Shown here: positions 11,171 through 22,110 of the stretch, one piece after another | How the letters are laid out: the number at the start of each line of letters is the position of its first letter | Position numbering within the stretch: the stretch's first letter is position 1 | DNA from: Celoporthe dispersa | Lineage: Eukaryota > Ascomycota > Sordariomycetes > Diaporthales > Cryphonectriaceae | Reading direction: 5' to 3' | DNA: 64,000 nt | NCBI GenBank assembly: GCA_016584495.1 | Contig: WAID01000009.1 | Span: forward strand, 1 to 64,000 | Position numbers and translations under genes: made by a program | The notes under the pieces: model-generated | The model's database searches: none | Told to the model about the DNA's origin: nothing | The model's input: the letters and a program-made list of their open reading frames with translations, nothing else

Positions 11171-11653
11171 ATTTAGATTACAAAATCTAATTGAAAGAGG
11201 AAATCTGATGTTTTCGCATATTCACAGATTGAGAAGAAGAGGCATCTACCTGGCTTTAAGCTGCTATGAATATTACTTACAATAGCCCCAGATCTGACAA
11301 CAATAACTTCCAAAATTCTTCTTGTACCTGTGCAAGGGTGTGTGAGCTGCTCCTCTTCTATATTCGGGGCACTGTGAGCTTTGCCGTCCTTCCATCCTCT
11401 TTATTCCCAGCCACAGGAGTACTGTGTCCTTGATCAGGTCATATGACAGTGTTTTTTTTCTCTAAAGTGGATCCGCCCGACTACCACCTGACTGACACTG
11501 ATCTCCGAAAGATCTACCGGTGATGATCCTTCTCCCCTCTTCTCCTTTGTCGTCTTATGCCTTGATTACCTATGAAATCTGTCCTCTCATGGTGTGAGAG
11601 CTCGACCGACCACATATTCATTGCTTCATTTTTGACTACTAGATACCCTCCCC
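11171..11653. other. intergenic stretch upstream of the MFS gene
   Basis: It contains pyrimidine-rich tracts (for example 11526-11553, TTCTCCCCTCTTCTCC) typical of fungal promoters or leaders. No gene is visible. Confidence 0.4.
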
Positions 11654-13462
11654 ATGGCGAAAGACCGTTACTTTGGGTTGCGCGGAAGCTCCCTCGTAAT
11701 ATGGATTACAGTATGCTGCACTTGTGCTATGACTCTATTCGGATATGACCAGGCTGTGTTCAGTACGTATTTATTTGTATTCAATCCCTATCCAGCAATT
11801 ACAATTGGGCGCATTCGTGGATGAAAATTGACCTCTCCTGCCAGGTGGTATCATTGTCACACAAGATTTTCTTACCACCATGGGCAACCCTGATGCCAAC
11901 CTCCAGGGCACTATCACCTCATTGTATGACGTGGGCTGCTTCTTTGGCGCAGTCTCGGGTTCTGCACTCGGGACAGTCCTCGGACGCAAAAGGTCTGTCA
12001 TCTTGGGCACCGTCGTCATGATGATTGGCGCTCTTCTGCAAATTACGGCATACGGCGTGCCGCAGATGATTGTTGGCCGTCTGGTCGCTGGGTTGGGCAA
12101 TGGCCTTAATACAGCAACAGCTCCTGTCTGGCAGAGCGAGACGACCAAGCCTTCCTGGCGCGGGAAACTCGTTGTTCTGGGACTTGTTTTCAATGTTGTT
12201 GGTTTCTGCCTCGCCAACTGGGTCACTTTCGGGTTTTCCTATCTGCAGGGCAGCATCGCCTGGCGATTCCCTCTGTCCCTACAGCTCCTCTTCGGAATTG
12301 TCATCCTTGCCACTAGCCCCTGGCTTCCCGAATCTCCTAGGTGAGCACGTTGCCACTCTCCCCCGCCCGGTCTCTGTCTTTTCCCTCCCCTCTCCAAGTA
12401 GCAGTGCTGATCTTTTGCAGATGGCTCATTTCTCGAGACCGCACTCAGGAGGCCAATGTGGTCCTGGCAGACCTACAAGGAGAAGGCGCGACCGAGTCCA
12501 CACCCATCGTCGTGGCCGAGCGCAACGAGATTCTACGCGCGTATAACGCTGAGAAAGACAGCGGTATCACGTGGAGCAAGCTTCTCCGTGGAAGGGTAGA
12601 AGGCAGCGGAGCCGGAACCCTACGGCGTTTCATCCTCGGCCTGGGCACGCAGATCATAGTTCAGCTCTCCGGCATCAATGCGACCTCCTATTACCTCCCA
12701 ACGGTCTTAGTGCAGTCCGTTGGCCTGAAAGAGAAGCTCGCGAGACTCCTGACCGCGGTAAATTCGGTTCACTACATCTTCTTCTCATGGCTGGGCATGA
12801 TGTTGATCGACAAGTGGGGACGGCGCGGAGCTATGCTTTTTGGTAAGGCAGGAGAACCCAGGACCTGGCTGGCTGAGTTTTGTGTAGTTAGCTGACGAAT
12901 TTCCAAGGAACATGCGGTTCCGCAGCCTGCTATGTCGTTCTGATGCTTCTGATCCGGGCAAATCAATACACCGACGACAGCAGCAAGTCATACAACTACG
13001 GTGCAGCATCCGTCACTATGATCTTCCTCTTCTACGCATTCTTTGGTACGGGTTGGCAGGGAACCGCCTGGTTATATAATACCGAGATCAACTCTCTCGC
13101 CATGCGTATGAAGGAGCGCTTCCGCGAGTGTGGCGGCTCAGTGGGCTGTCAATTATATGGTCGTCCAGGTCACCCCGATCGGTATCCAGAATCTAGGATG
13201 GAGATTTTATCTCATTTGGGTGTTCTTCAATGTCTTTTCCATCCCCATTCTCTATCTATTCTATCCGGAGACAGCTAATAGGCGGCTTGAAGACATCGAC
13301 ATCGTGTTCGAAGAGGGCCTACGCACCTGGGTGTTTCTCGACAAAGAGGCGACGCAGGTCAAGCGTCCCGATCGATTTATTGCTATGGACCAGCAAGATC
13401 TGATACACGCCGAAGGAGAAGCCAAGTCTAGCGCAGCTGTCTATCGCGCAGATTATGTATGA
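11654..13462 (+). CDS. MFS sugar-porter family transporter
   Basis: A 12-helix plasma-membrane transporter of the sugar/hexose porter group. Four exons: 11654-11762, 11845-12340, 12421-12842 and 12908-13462, all with GT-AG borders. Signatures in order are LFGYDQAVFSGG in helix 1, GTVLGRKRSVILG after helix 2, the PESPRWLISR loop joined across intron 2, the QLSGINATSYYLP helix-7 motif, DKWGRRGAMLFG across intron 3, and LFYPETANRRLEDID at the end of helix 12. The C-terminal tail is about 60 residues. The frame needs a one-base correction at 13111-13116 (AAGGAG), between NSLAMRM and SVAAQWAVNYMVVQVTP. Sequence and length (about 527 residues) are otherwise normal. It lies on the same strand as the HDH-like gene. 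The substrate could be a sugar, polyol or a related acid. Confidence 0.88.
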
Positions 13463-14230
13463 GCTGTTGGCAACCCAGTTCATTTTACGATGCCGAGCTC
13501 GGAAATGGAACGTAGTCCATACATAGCAACAGTAGCTAAGCAAGCACGTAATAGTACTTGTTAAAAGCAGCTAGTGCTAATTGAATTTTCAATTCGTTGA
13601 GAATTACCTTAAAGACAGCTTAAATTTGTAATGCGTAGTTTAATACATCAACAGCCAGTGCTGACCCTTCCAGGACACCTTCGATGCAATTTTAATTGGG
13701 TTGGAGTTCTCCCCTCAGTTTTCCCCTCATTCCTACTGCGGGGACTTCTCTAGCACGTGCCGTGCCGGTGGCCGATTGGTTCCACAGGCCGTTGTTCAGT
13801 CCCCCACCTCCCGCTGCAGCGGTCTTCATCTCGCGGGAAGTGGGGGGACCGAAAAGTAGAAAGTCTCGTTCAACTCCTAGAATAGGCAAACCCGGAATAC
13901 CACACGTACGTGGTCCCCGCCATTTCCCTACGACGACTGGGGGAACAACCACCAACGTGAGGACAAGATCACAGATCGAGGTGCCGAGTGGACTGATGGT
14001 GGCTTTTCCTCGGGCCGACTTTTCGAGCTCACACGTGGGGTCCATCTGGGCTCGTTCGGCATTTGCTACCAACATTCATCGCCTCTACCGGATAGTCGAG
14101 GACTTGATTTAAACCACCTCCTAGATCACTCAATGATCTTGCCATATCTTGCTTCGTATATGTGGACCACAGACTGTCTTATGTATTTCTCGTTCCTAGC
14201 TACAGTCTATCAAGGCATCTCGGCACAGCA
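13463..14230. other. intergenic region upstream of the HDH-like gene
   Basis: A GC-richer segment with several CACGTG/ACGTACGTG-like words (near 13755, 13905 and 14032) that could bind bHLH or bZIP factors. Both strands are open for about 130 codons between 13692 and 14112, but neither shows protein-like sequence, and I do not call a gene. Confidence 0.4.
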
Positions 14231-15657
14231 ATGAATAGTCTAACAGCTCTACACCATCTCAAGACTGCGCGGTTAAGCGCAACCGTGGAATCAACCCAAA
14301 AGGTCACGGCTATTGTCCAAGGGATCATCCAAGCCATTAGGGCTGACGGCGACAAGGCCGTGAGGACATACTCCGAGAACTTTGACAAATGGTCTCCGGA
14401 TTCGTTCAAGCTGTCTCAGAAACAGATACAAGAATGCATTGACAGAGTTCCCCCACAGACCGTGCAGGACATCAAAACTGCTCAAGCAAATGTTCGCAAG
14501 TTTGCCGAAGCCCAGCGGTCTTGCATCAAGGATCTTGAGGTCGAAATACAACCTGGGATTGTTCTCGGACACAAGAACAATCCGATCAATCGAGTCGGCG
14601 CGTGAGTATTCCACGAGATGATTGTGGGCGCATACCGCTGACCAGGTTAGATACATCCCTGGTGGCCGTTATCCTCTACTTGCCTCTGCGCATATGACCA
14701 TTATTACAGCCAAGGTTGCTGGAGTAAAGCAGGTCATCGCATGCACGCCTCCTATCCAAGGGCAGCTTCCCAATGCTACTGTTGCAGCAGCTCACTTTGC
14801 TGGCGCTGATGAGATTTTCATCCTCGGCGGTACGCAGGCTATTGCAGCCATGGCAGTTGGCACGGAGATGATGAAGAAGGTAGACTTCATCGCCGGCCCT
14901 GGCAATGCATTTGTGGCCGAAGCAAAACGTCTTCTCTTCGGTAGCATTGGTATCGACCTTTTGCTGGCCCAACCGAGACCCTGATCGTGGCAGATGAGCA
15001 CGCGGACCCGTTCACTGTTGCAACCGACTTGTTGTCACAAGCCGAGCATGGTCCTGATTCTCCCGCCATCCTCATCACACCTTCGGAACGTGTCGGTAAA
15101 GAAACTATCAAGATTATAGACAAGCAGCTTGAGAATCTCCCAACTGCTGAGGTGGCAGGAGTTGCTTGGAGGGATTTTGGACAGGTCGTTCTCGTGAATA
15201 GCACCGACGATGCTTTTTCGGGTTGCGGACGAGTACTCGAGCGAGCATGTTCAGATCATGACCCAAAGCCCCAGGGAGGCATTGGAAAAGATGACCAACT
15301 ACGGAGCACTCTTCCTTGGTGAAAAGACTTGTGTTTCGTATGGTGACAAGGTACGGCTCTGCTCACTCTTGATCATACTTGGCTCCTAACGACGAGTAGT
15401 GTATTGGCACAAATCATGTGCTGCCGACTCGCAAAGCTGGCAACTACACTGGCGGCCTGTGGGTGGGTAAGTTTCTTAAAACCCAGACATATCAGCAGAT
15501 CCTGGACGAGAAGGCAAGTGGCGAGATGGGAAGGCTCTGCGGTAGATGCTCACGGGCGGAAAACTTTGAAGGCCACGCTCGGTCCGGCGATTTGAGAGCA
15601 CAAAAGTATCTGGGGGATGAGTATGAATGGATTAAGAAGGCGCAGTCCGACAATTGA
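14231..15657 (+). CDS. stand-alone histidinol-dehydrogenase-like enzyme
   Basis: Zinc- and NAD-dependent alcohol-to-acid dehydrogenase of the HisD fold. Exons are 14231-14601, 14651-15350 and 15400-15657; intron 1 joins VGA to YIPGGRYPL and intron 2 joins GDK to CIGTNHVLPTR. Family landmarks are FIAGPGNAFVAEAKR, AGPTETLIVADE, SQAEHG (metal-ligand region), YSSEHVQIM (catalytic Glu-His pair) and FEGHARSGD (C-terminal His). Two compensating slips break the frame: T4 at 14959-14962 (T5 gives IDLFAGPTE) and T5 at 15214-15218 (T4 gives DDAFRVADEY). Corrected length is about 440 residues, the size of bacterial HisD. In ascomycetes histidine biosynthesis normally uses the trifunctional His4-type protein, so a separate HisD homologue probably acts on another substrate, as the bacterial sulfopropanediol dehydrogenase HpsN does. 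Confidence 0.88.
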
Positions 15658-15945
15658 AGCTTGCTTAAGTTTGTCTACATTGTAAATCTTTTGACGTTAT
15701 CATTGTAGTAAGGACACTGTAGTAGTCCGAAGTTTCTATAACAAGAAGATGAAAAACACAAATAAGAAAGTGTATGCTAGCATTAAAAATACGTCTTAAG
15801 CACTAAAACTAAATCTATACAACTATACGTTAATACGTAGATTAATAATTCAAAAGCTTAGTATACCCGCTTGCGACAATATGCATAGAAGCATGGATGC
15901 TTCGGTCGACTTAATTATAATATTGTTGCGTCCATTCTGAAGATC

Positions 15946-16146
15946 ATGTCTGAAACGGCCGGGTCACCTGTAGGCCACGCTGAGCTTCAGCATCACTTTG
16001 CCATACGATCTGGCGGTCACGGTAACAACGGCGGGTCAGCCAACGTTGCCGGAGGAGTTACCACAAACTTGAGCTTGCTTGGCTCGATCGAGATCTCGGA
16101 TAATGCCGCTGCCATCGGACCAGGCGCTACATGGGACCACCTCTAG
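15946..16146 (+). pseudogene. fragment of an FAD-linked (BBE-type) oxidoreductase
   Basis: About 66 codons read HFAIRSGGHGNNGGSANVAG then INLSLLGSI-like sequence and IGPGATWDHL. This is the FAD-binding core of berberine-bridge-enzyme-like oxidases, including the conserved RSGGH whose His usually carries the flavin. A TAG follows at once and no further part of the enzyme can be read up or downstream, so it is a truncated relic. It lies 290 bp after the HDH-like gene. Confidence 0.7.
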
Positions 16147-17024
16147 GTGTCAAAATAGAACAATGACTGCGCAGCACACCCTTAGACCTTATGTTTAGCA
16201 CACGACGGGTGGCGAAGCAAATCCGAGAGACTAACAACTAGCTTCAGCTAGGTGTGGGTCCAAGGTACCCACTCAGCAACTCTACTAATAGTCAAAACTG
16301 TGCTCAGCAAAATATATCTTGTAGTCTCTCACTTGAGCCTCTAGTGCGGTCGGTATACGCGCGAGTAGCTCATCGTAATGCCCTAGGGCTGGGCGATTTT
16401 ATAGAGTCCTTGGGGGTCATTAACACTTCTGACGGCTTCATAGACTAGCATTGTAGATAACGCAGGTGTCACTGCGGCGATCAAAAACCTCATGGGTCAC
16501 GTTGAACATGCGAGAAGGCCCGGGGCTTAACAGAGGTTCGTATATCTCAACTAAGTCACACTTTGGCAGGATCTAATTGTAAGCTATGGAGCATAGAGCA
16601 TTGAGCGTGTAAAAAATGTCCAGCAGGAGTATCGCACGAAAACGTCCCGAGAGGCTTCGAACTCCACGCCTGAGCTGCCCCGGCACTTGTGTACGACATT
16701 CATATTTTTTAGGATGGTGAACATGACACGGTTAAGAATCACGAAGGCATTGAAAATGAGAAAAAGATTTGTGACGCTAACTGATTACAACACAATGGTG
16801 GGTCGGCATATGTGAGTAAGTTACGGCCTTCCGGATTTGCTCTGCTGGGCGATATGCTGAGCGAGTTCCTACAGCCCTTGACCGTGGCTCATGAGATTGT
16901 CCTGTCGGCATGCTGTGTTAGAGGTTTCTCAACCGCTGCTGCAATAAAGGGGTTGCCTGGAAGGAAGGAGAGATAAAAGAGCGGAGAAAAGAACAAGGTC
17001 ACGTACTCCCATCATAATTGGTGG
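16147..17024. other. decayed intergenic DNA
   Basis: No coding sequence can be assigned. The 64-codon ORF at 16254-16448 follows directly on the oxidase fragment but does not match the rest of that family. Confidence 0.4.
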
Positions 17025-17883
17025 CTATTCGACCATGAATTTGACAGAGTCAGCACAAGGCTCTCTGAAAATTAAGCCTTCCTTGCTGCTGCCGACAATG
17101 TCTTCTACTATCAACTTAGCAAATTCTTCAGCAGAGCAGCCCTTCGGCTTCGCCTCGCTGCCAGCCCACGCAGCTATAATGCTCTCGATAGGGATATATC
17201 CTGATTCTGGGAATAGATAGAAGCCCGAATTATTCGCATAAAATCTGCTATCTATAATACTGGTTATAATCGTAATAATACTTATACTAAAAGTTGAAAG
17301 CTTAAGCTATAGAGTTTTAGAAATGATAGTTAATGCTGCTTTGGAAGAAGAATAAGCAGCTATTTCAATAATCTAGATGTTAGTATAGCTTTCAATTCTA
17401 TCCGATTTTGATAGTTTGAGCATCCTTGAGGAACAATATAAATATACCGATCTATAGAGTATTGACGATAGCTCCAACTATGCTGATATTAATAATTCGA
17501 TCAGCGCTAGCAATTAATAAGCTCGAAAAGGCTTGAATTATCCGGACGGGACCCTATATATTGATATTATATAGCTGCTGCGCTCTTGCTATATCGATAT
17601 CAAGGATAGGCTGAGCATATCCGGCGCCAGCGTTATTCACAAGCACATCGAGCCCGCAGCCGGTCTCAGCAATGGATTTGGCCGCTTCATTCACTGAGGA
17701 CGAGTCCAATACGTCCACTCGAAGAATTGTGACGTTTTCGAGGCTGGCTAGCGCCTCTGGAATCTTGGATATATCTCTGGCTGTTGCAAAGACGCGGTGA
17801 CCTCGCTTCGCTAGGGCGATTCCCATAGCCGCACCGAGGCCCCCGGCTGAGCAGCCCGTCAATAGGATCGACTTGGGAGACAT
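17025..17883 (-). pseudogene. RIP-scarred short-chain dehydrogenase/reductase
   Basis: The 5' half is intact: ATG 17883, MSPKSILLTGCSAGGLGAAM (Rossmann TGxxxGxG-like turn), VFATARDI and DVLVNNAGAGYAQP. It then hits TAG at 17554-17556 where the family has Trp (NIxGPVRIIQAFSSLL continues in frame), a second TAG at 17452-17454 again at an expected Trp, and a third at 17307-17309. Readable remains go on: SSKAALTIISKTL, VITI-like sequence, DSRFYANNSGFYLFPES, IIAAWAGSEAKPKGCSAEEFAKLIVEDIVG, to a stop at 17025. The total is the expected length of an Ayr1-like SDR (about 285 residues). The AT-rich middle and the TGG-to-TAG changes (CpA to TpA on the other strand) are what RIP produces. Confidence 0.8.
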
Positions 17884-19817
17884 CTCCAGGTGGGCGATGG
17901 CTTGTCAATACCTTGAGTCAGGGAAGGTGAAGAACTCAAACACAGAACCCTTATGCTATATGGTAATTCGAATCACCCCTCATATATGCATGCAGAGTTG
18001 GCTCTATCGAAGGATGCGCTGAAGAAACAAAGGAAGAAGGAAGGAAAAGAGGGGCTACAGGCTAGAACTAACTCAGGCTGCCCACCACACCTGCTGGGTG
18101 GGACTTCCAAACTCTGTGGACAAATCAAGCCGTTCCTCTTCACCAATAGCTACTGATTAGACGCATACAAAGCGCCCAATGAGAAACGAGATAGTCGTAA
18201 AGACGGATCCGATCACCAGCGTTGAAACCGGGGTTGGGAGGATCGATCCGGCTGGTCAGGATGGTGACGGGAATTCTATTATGTCGCGCGAAACACTGAC
18301 TATGGTGGTCGTAGAGCTTACTTGAATCATTCGTAACGTCTCGAGGGGTGACAGAGACAGGATACTATCAACTCCGGGTTAGTACTGACGCTGGCGGTGG
18401 CTTGGTGACACTCCAGTGGATATAGTAAGACTCAACAGTCTAATAATCCTTGTGAGCTGTACTTTGGTCTAACCGCTGCGGTGATCCGCATTTGGCAGAG
18501 GAGCTCCCCGCATTAGAGGCTGGAGAATCCTGAGAATGCACTGGGCTACGATACGTGTCTGATTTCCTAGGGAGCTGCTCTGCCTACCTATGGTGTCTCA
18601 AGCCAATGTAGTGAACCAAAATACATAGGGCTGTATTATTGGGCTGGCATAGCAAAATATTGGAACTTGCTCATTAGTCTCATCGGACACCTTGCTCTCT
18701 TAATATCGGTTCTTTCAAGAAATCGAGGCATCCCCTGCAGCATGCGGGAGGGAGGTTCAAGAACGTTGTGAGCAGGGCTGTAAGTAAGTTTACATACTTA
18801 AGTACTTAAGACCTATTTGAAGTGTGCATCAACAGAGGGTGCTGTTTTCCATGGTCAAAAATTAACGTCTACGCACAGAGCCGGGAGTGTATTTGACGAG
18901 CCGGAGTCAAGGACATCCATATTTCACAGTCCCTCGACACATTGATTCCTAGATAGTCATTCATTCTCCGCGATATATATAATCGCTACGATTCTAAGTG
19001 AATGAGGTGCTCAAACTTGCTTCTCCTCAATTGATGACTGTTGGTAGGAGTCAAGCATGAATCATCAAAAGCATCGTGACTGTATATACTCATTAGTATT
19101 AGTAATATTGTATAATTGGGATTTGAACAGGTTTACGGACAATACCGGTTTGGTAAAATACCTCGCTGTCGCTGTCACTTTCGGCTTTTCAAGTAGCTTT
19201 ATCATCTGCGTCTGGGTTGGGACTTGGCCCGCTGTCTGTTAAAGAGGAAAAGGCAGACGACGGCGAATCAAATTCCGGCAACAAGTTCCGTTAGTTGACA
19301 GATTCGTCTCGATTTGTGTCGGAATCAAATTGCATAAATAAGCCTCCTCATCTTGCTCGAGGGTGGTTCCTGGTTCTTCGCCGTTTGCAGCATGAGTTTC
19401 ATTGTAAGCGGAAATCTGATAAGCCCCCCATAAAAGACGATATCAGGAGGTTTTCCTCGGCCTTAGACTCAGGGAATCGTTTGTCAGGGCAGTAGCTTTC
19501 AACATTTCATGCATCTATTTTCCCTACTTCTCATTCAGCACCTCTTTTCTTGATCACTAGACATTGCTTCCTGAAGCTGATTGTTCGTTGAGTAGCACGC
19601 GTCGACAAGAATAGACTTTGATAGATAAACTGTTGTATAAGTAGATAAACATAGCTTCTACTTCTTAAATATAAAATGCGGAGAAGTATTTTCATATACA
19701 ATTTAAAACGGCAACTCGTTCCATCGACATATGTAATAATATGCAGAACCTGTAATATCTACAACTTAATAAACTTCGTGTTCCGTTACTTAATGTTCTC
19801 AAACCAGCCCTCTACAC
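17884..19817. other. gene-poor relic DNA
   Basis: No gene is recognised in almost 2 kb. ORFs of 60-67 codons (17953, 19057 and 19295) have no family signature. An ACTTAAGTACTTAAG palindromic word lies near 18797. The segment 19610-19760 is AT-rich. Confidence 0.4.
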
Positions 19818-20963
19818 TTATGCGCGAGCTAAGCGATTCCTGGACGACCGCATAAACCGAGCGGAGCGCTTCTTGCTAGAGCTTTCCATCTCGGCTACAG
19901 ACTCGGCGTAGTCAGAAGTTCCATTGTTAGGGTCGGCGTCGGTGGCAGTGCAAGTAGGCTCATCACCGGCGTTGCCCAGATCACCGTCGACAGCGTAGTA
20001 GTGGTACTTGTACTCGGCGGCGGTAGCCAAAACCATCGTCTGTGCTGACTCCTCAGTCCAACCCATAATGCTGTACAATTTTGTTAGTTATGACCATGTC
20101 GAATTATTATTACTATTATTGTGGCAGGGGTTACCAAAATGAAGAAGACTTACAAGTCGCCGTGGCTGGAATACGCATTGCCACTGGCCAGCTTGATGGT
20201 GCGGTCCCGCTCCACCCGTCGGGCAGGACGTCGCGCAAGTCGTACCGGATGGAGAAGCGCAGCTGAGGCATACTGTTGTAGCCTTCAGGGCAGTAGTTGG
20301 TGGTACCGTAGCTCGAGCTCTTGTACTCAGTCTCGAGGGTGTCGACGTTGACGCACTGAGGGAAGTACAGGAGCGTCTGCAAGTGCGTGCTACACGTGGA
20401 GCTGGGGAAGCCGTTCTCATCGGCGTCGATGTCATCGTCCTCGCAGAACCACTCGACCTGGGCGTCAGCCGGCGACTCGTCGGCCGTTGTGGCAGTGGCG
20501 GAGCCAGCGATCATCTTTAGGTTTTGCGGGATAGGCACCTCAGCTTCCGTCTCGCCCAGGTTGTAGTAGGCCGAGAAGCGGAAGAGGGGGACGTAGTCAT
20601 ACGTTGCGCCGTCATCCACGGTGTATACAAGAGAGGGGACCCCTAGGTGAAACTCATTAGGATCAGACTAGATTGACGAGGCAGTAGGAGTACTGAAGCT
20701 TACAGTAAACAGACAAATCATTTGGGTTGTCTGTTGTTCCACAACCGGCTTGCAACTCAGCGCTCGTATTGGTGCTGGCCGTAACGGCATCGGAGCCGAA
20801 GAAGCTGTGCATGTGCGAGACTCCGTATTCTCCGGGATACTTGATCGGGTCGATGTTCTTATACATGAAAGGATCATAGTAGACGTTTGCTTGAGTATAG
20901 GCGTGGGCCACCCGGGCAGCCATGCTGCCGGCTACAGCAGTACGAAGAGAGAAGAAAAGGCAT
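19818..20963 (-). CDS. secreted DUF1996 family protein
   Basis: A fungal extracellular protein family of unknown activity. Exons run 20963-20704, 20642-20155 and 20070-19818; intron 1 (20643-20703) splits the Trp of VYWVPSL and intron 2 (20071-20154) splits the Phe of HGDFIMGW. Family landmarks are YYDPFMYKNIDPIKYPG, VSHMHSFFGSD, LFRFSAYYN, CSTHLQTLLYFPQCVNVD, MPQLRFSIRYDLRD and GTAPIKLASGNAYSSHGD. ATG 20963 followed by one base fewer in an A4 run (20955-20958) gives a plausible signal peptide, MPFFSLRTAVAGSMAARVAHA; as written, the first in-frame Met is 20923. The C-terminus (KKRSARFMRSSRNRLARA) is basic. Conserved Cys residues fit a disulphide-bonded secreted fold. Confidence 0.85.
20071..20154 (-). 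other. intron 2 of the DUF1996 gene with an ATT-rich tract
   Basis: An 84-bp GT-AG intron. Its middle (about 20101-20119) is a run of ATT/ATA triplets on the plus strand, a small microsatellite that is free to vary in length. Confidence 0.6.
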
Positions 20964-22110
20964 CCTGTGCTGTAAATGAATGGAAAGGTTTAAAATAAAA
21001 AGGTACCTCGAGGAGGTGAAAGGAATATCAACAGGAAACGAAACGAAATCTGAGAAGGACGACACTCAGGGCACACATAGAATGCTCGAGGGCGCCACAA
21101 GTCGACTTTATATAGCAAGAAGACGCATTCACGTTCTATACGAGGTATTTCCCGTGTGTATGCCAAGGTGCGGTCAGTACTATAGCAATTTCGATATTTA
21201 GTATTAAGGCTTAACATAAGATCTTGGCAAAGTTTCAATGTTTCCCACAATGTTGCCCGAAATGGGAAATAGAGCCGTGCACATCCTAGCGGGTGTTTGT
21301 TGACAGGATTTTAACCTTAGCCGAAGTGTCCACTTAGCAAGTATCTAGGGGGTAAAGATGTTTCCAATCGACGGGCCGAGGCTGCATTAATATAGTAAGC
21401 ACTGCAAAGATTTAAAAGTACTCAAGGGGTTCATGCTTACGACAGCGGTATTAAGTACGAATTATGAATGCAACAAGAAATACTTATTCTCGAATGCACA
21501 TGAAGGTAATATGCATATAATTGTCAAAACTAGTTGATCAACATGCTTATTATTATTACCCGCGCTGCTCAGCTATTGAGAGCGCGCGCGGTCCACCGGT
21601 TGAATATACATGTATTGGAAACAAAGTATAAACACAAAGACTAATATAAAACCTCCACATTCGTTAATTCAGTCTGCATAAGCCGGTGTCAAAGTTATGA
21701 GCTAGCTAGCTGACTGGGAAAACGTGGTCTGGAATCTTGAGAAGCTAAATAAGCTGTAAATTATTTGAGTTGTGAATAAAGCCGCTGTTCTTGTTCGCCC
21801 AAAGCGCCATAAGAATAGACGGCACCTCATGCAGCTCAATCGACGTCACCGGTCGTTTGGAGTAGCGTAATATAATTAGACAGAATATTAACTGACAGTG
21901 GCGGGTTTCCATCCTCGATATCTTGGTGGTTCAACATCAAAAGCTCTAGTCGATTCTTGTAGCTCGTCCACGAGTCCCTTGGGAGACTTTGCAACACCAG
22001 GAGCAGCAAAAATGAAGACACGTCCTCCTAGACAAGTTTCTCATGCAAATCTAGCTCTACGGCATCGAGATCGTGCATCCAAATTATCATGGGCTGCATC
22101 CACTGGTTGT
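20964..22110. other. intergenic stretch
   Basis: Promoter side of the DUF1996 gene (20964-21250) followed by AT-rich sequence with no gene. A GCGCGCGCGG word occurs near 21581. Short ORFs (21836-22021 and 21898-22212) are unsupported. Confidence 0.4.

Noticed and set aside
13692..14112. Overlapping 127- and 138-codon ORFs on opposite strands
   Set aside because: Neither has domain-like sequence. GC-rich DNA with few stop codons explains both; it is probably the promoter region of the HDH-like gene.
18797..18811. ACTTAAGTACTTAAG palindrome as a transposon end
   Set aside because: Similar AAGTACTTAAG words occur elsewhere (near 49292), but without target duplications or an element body.
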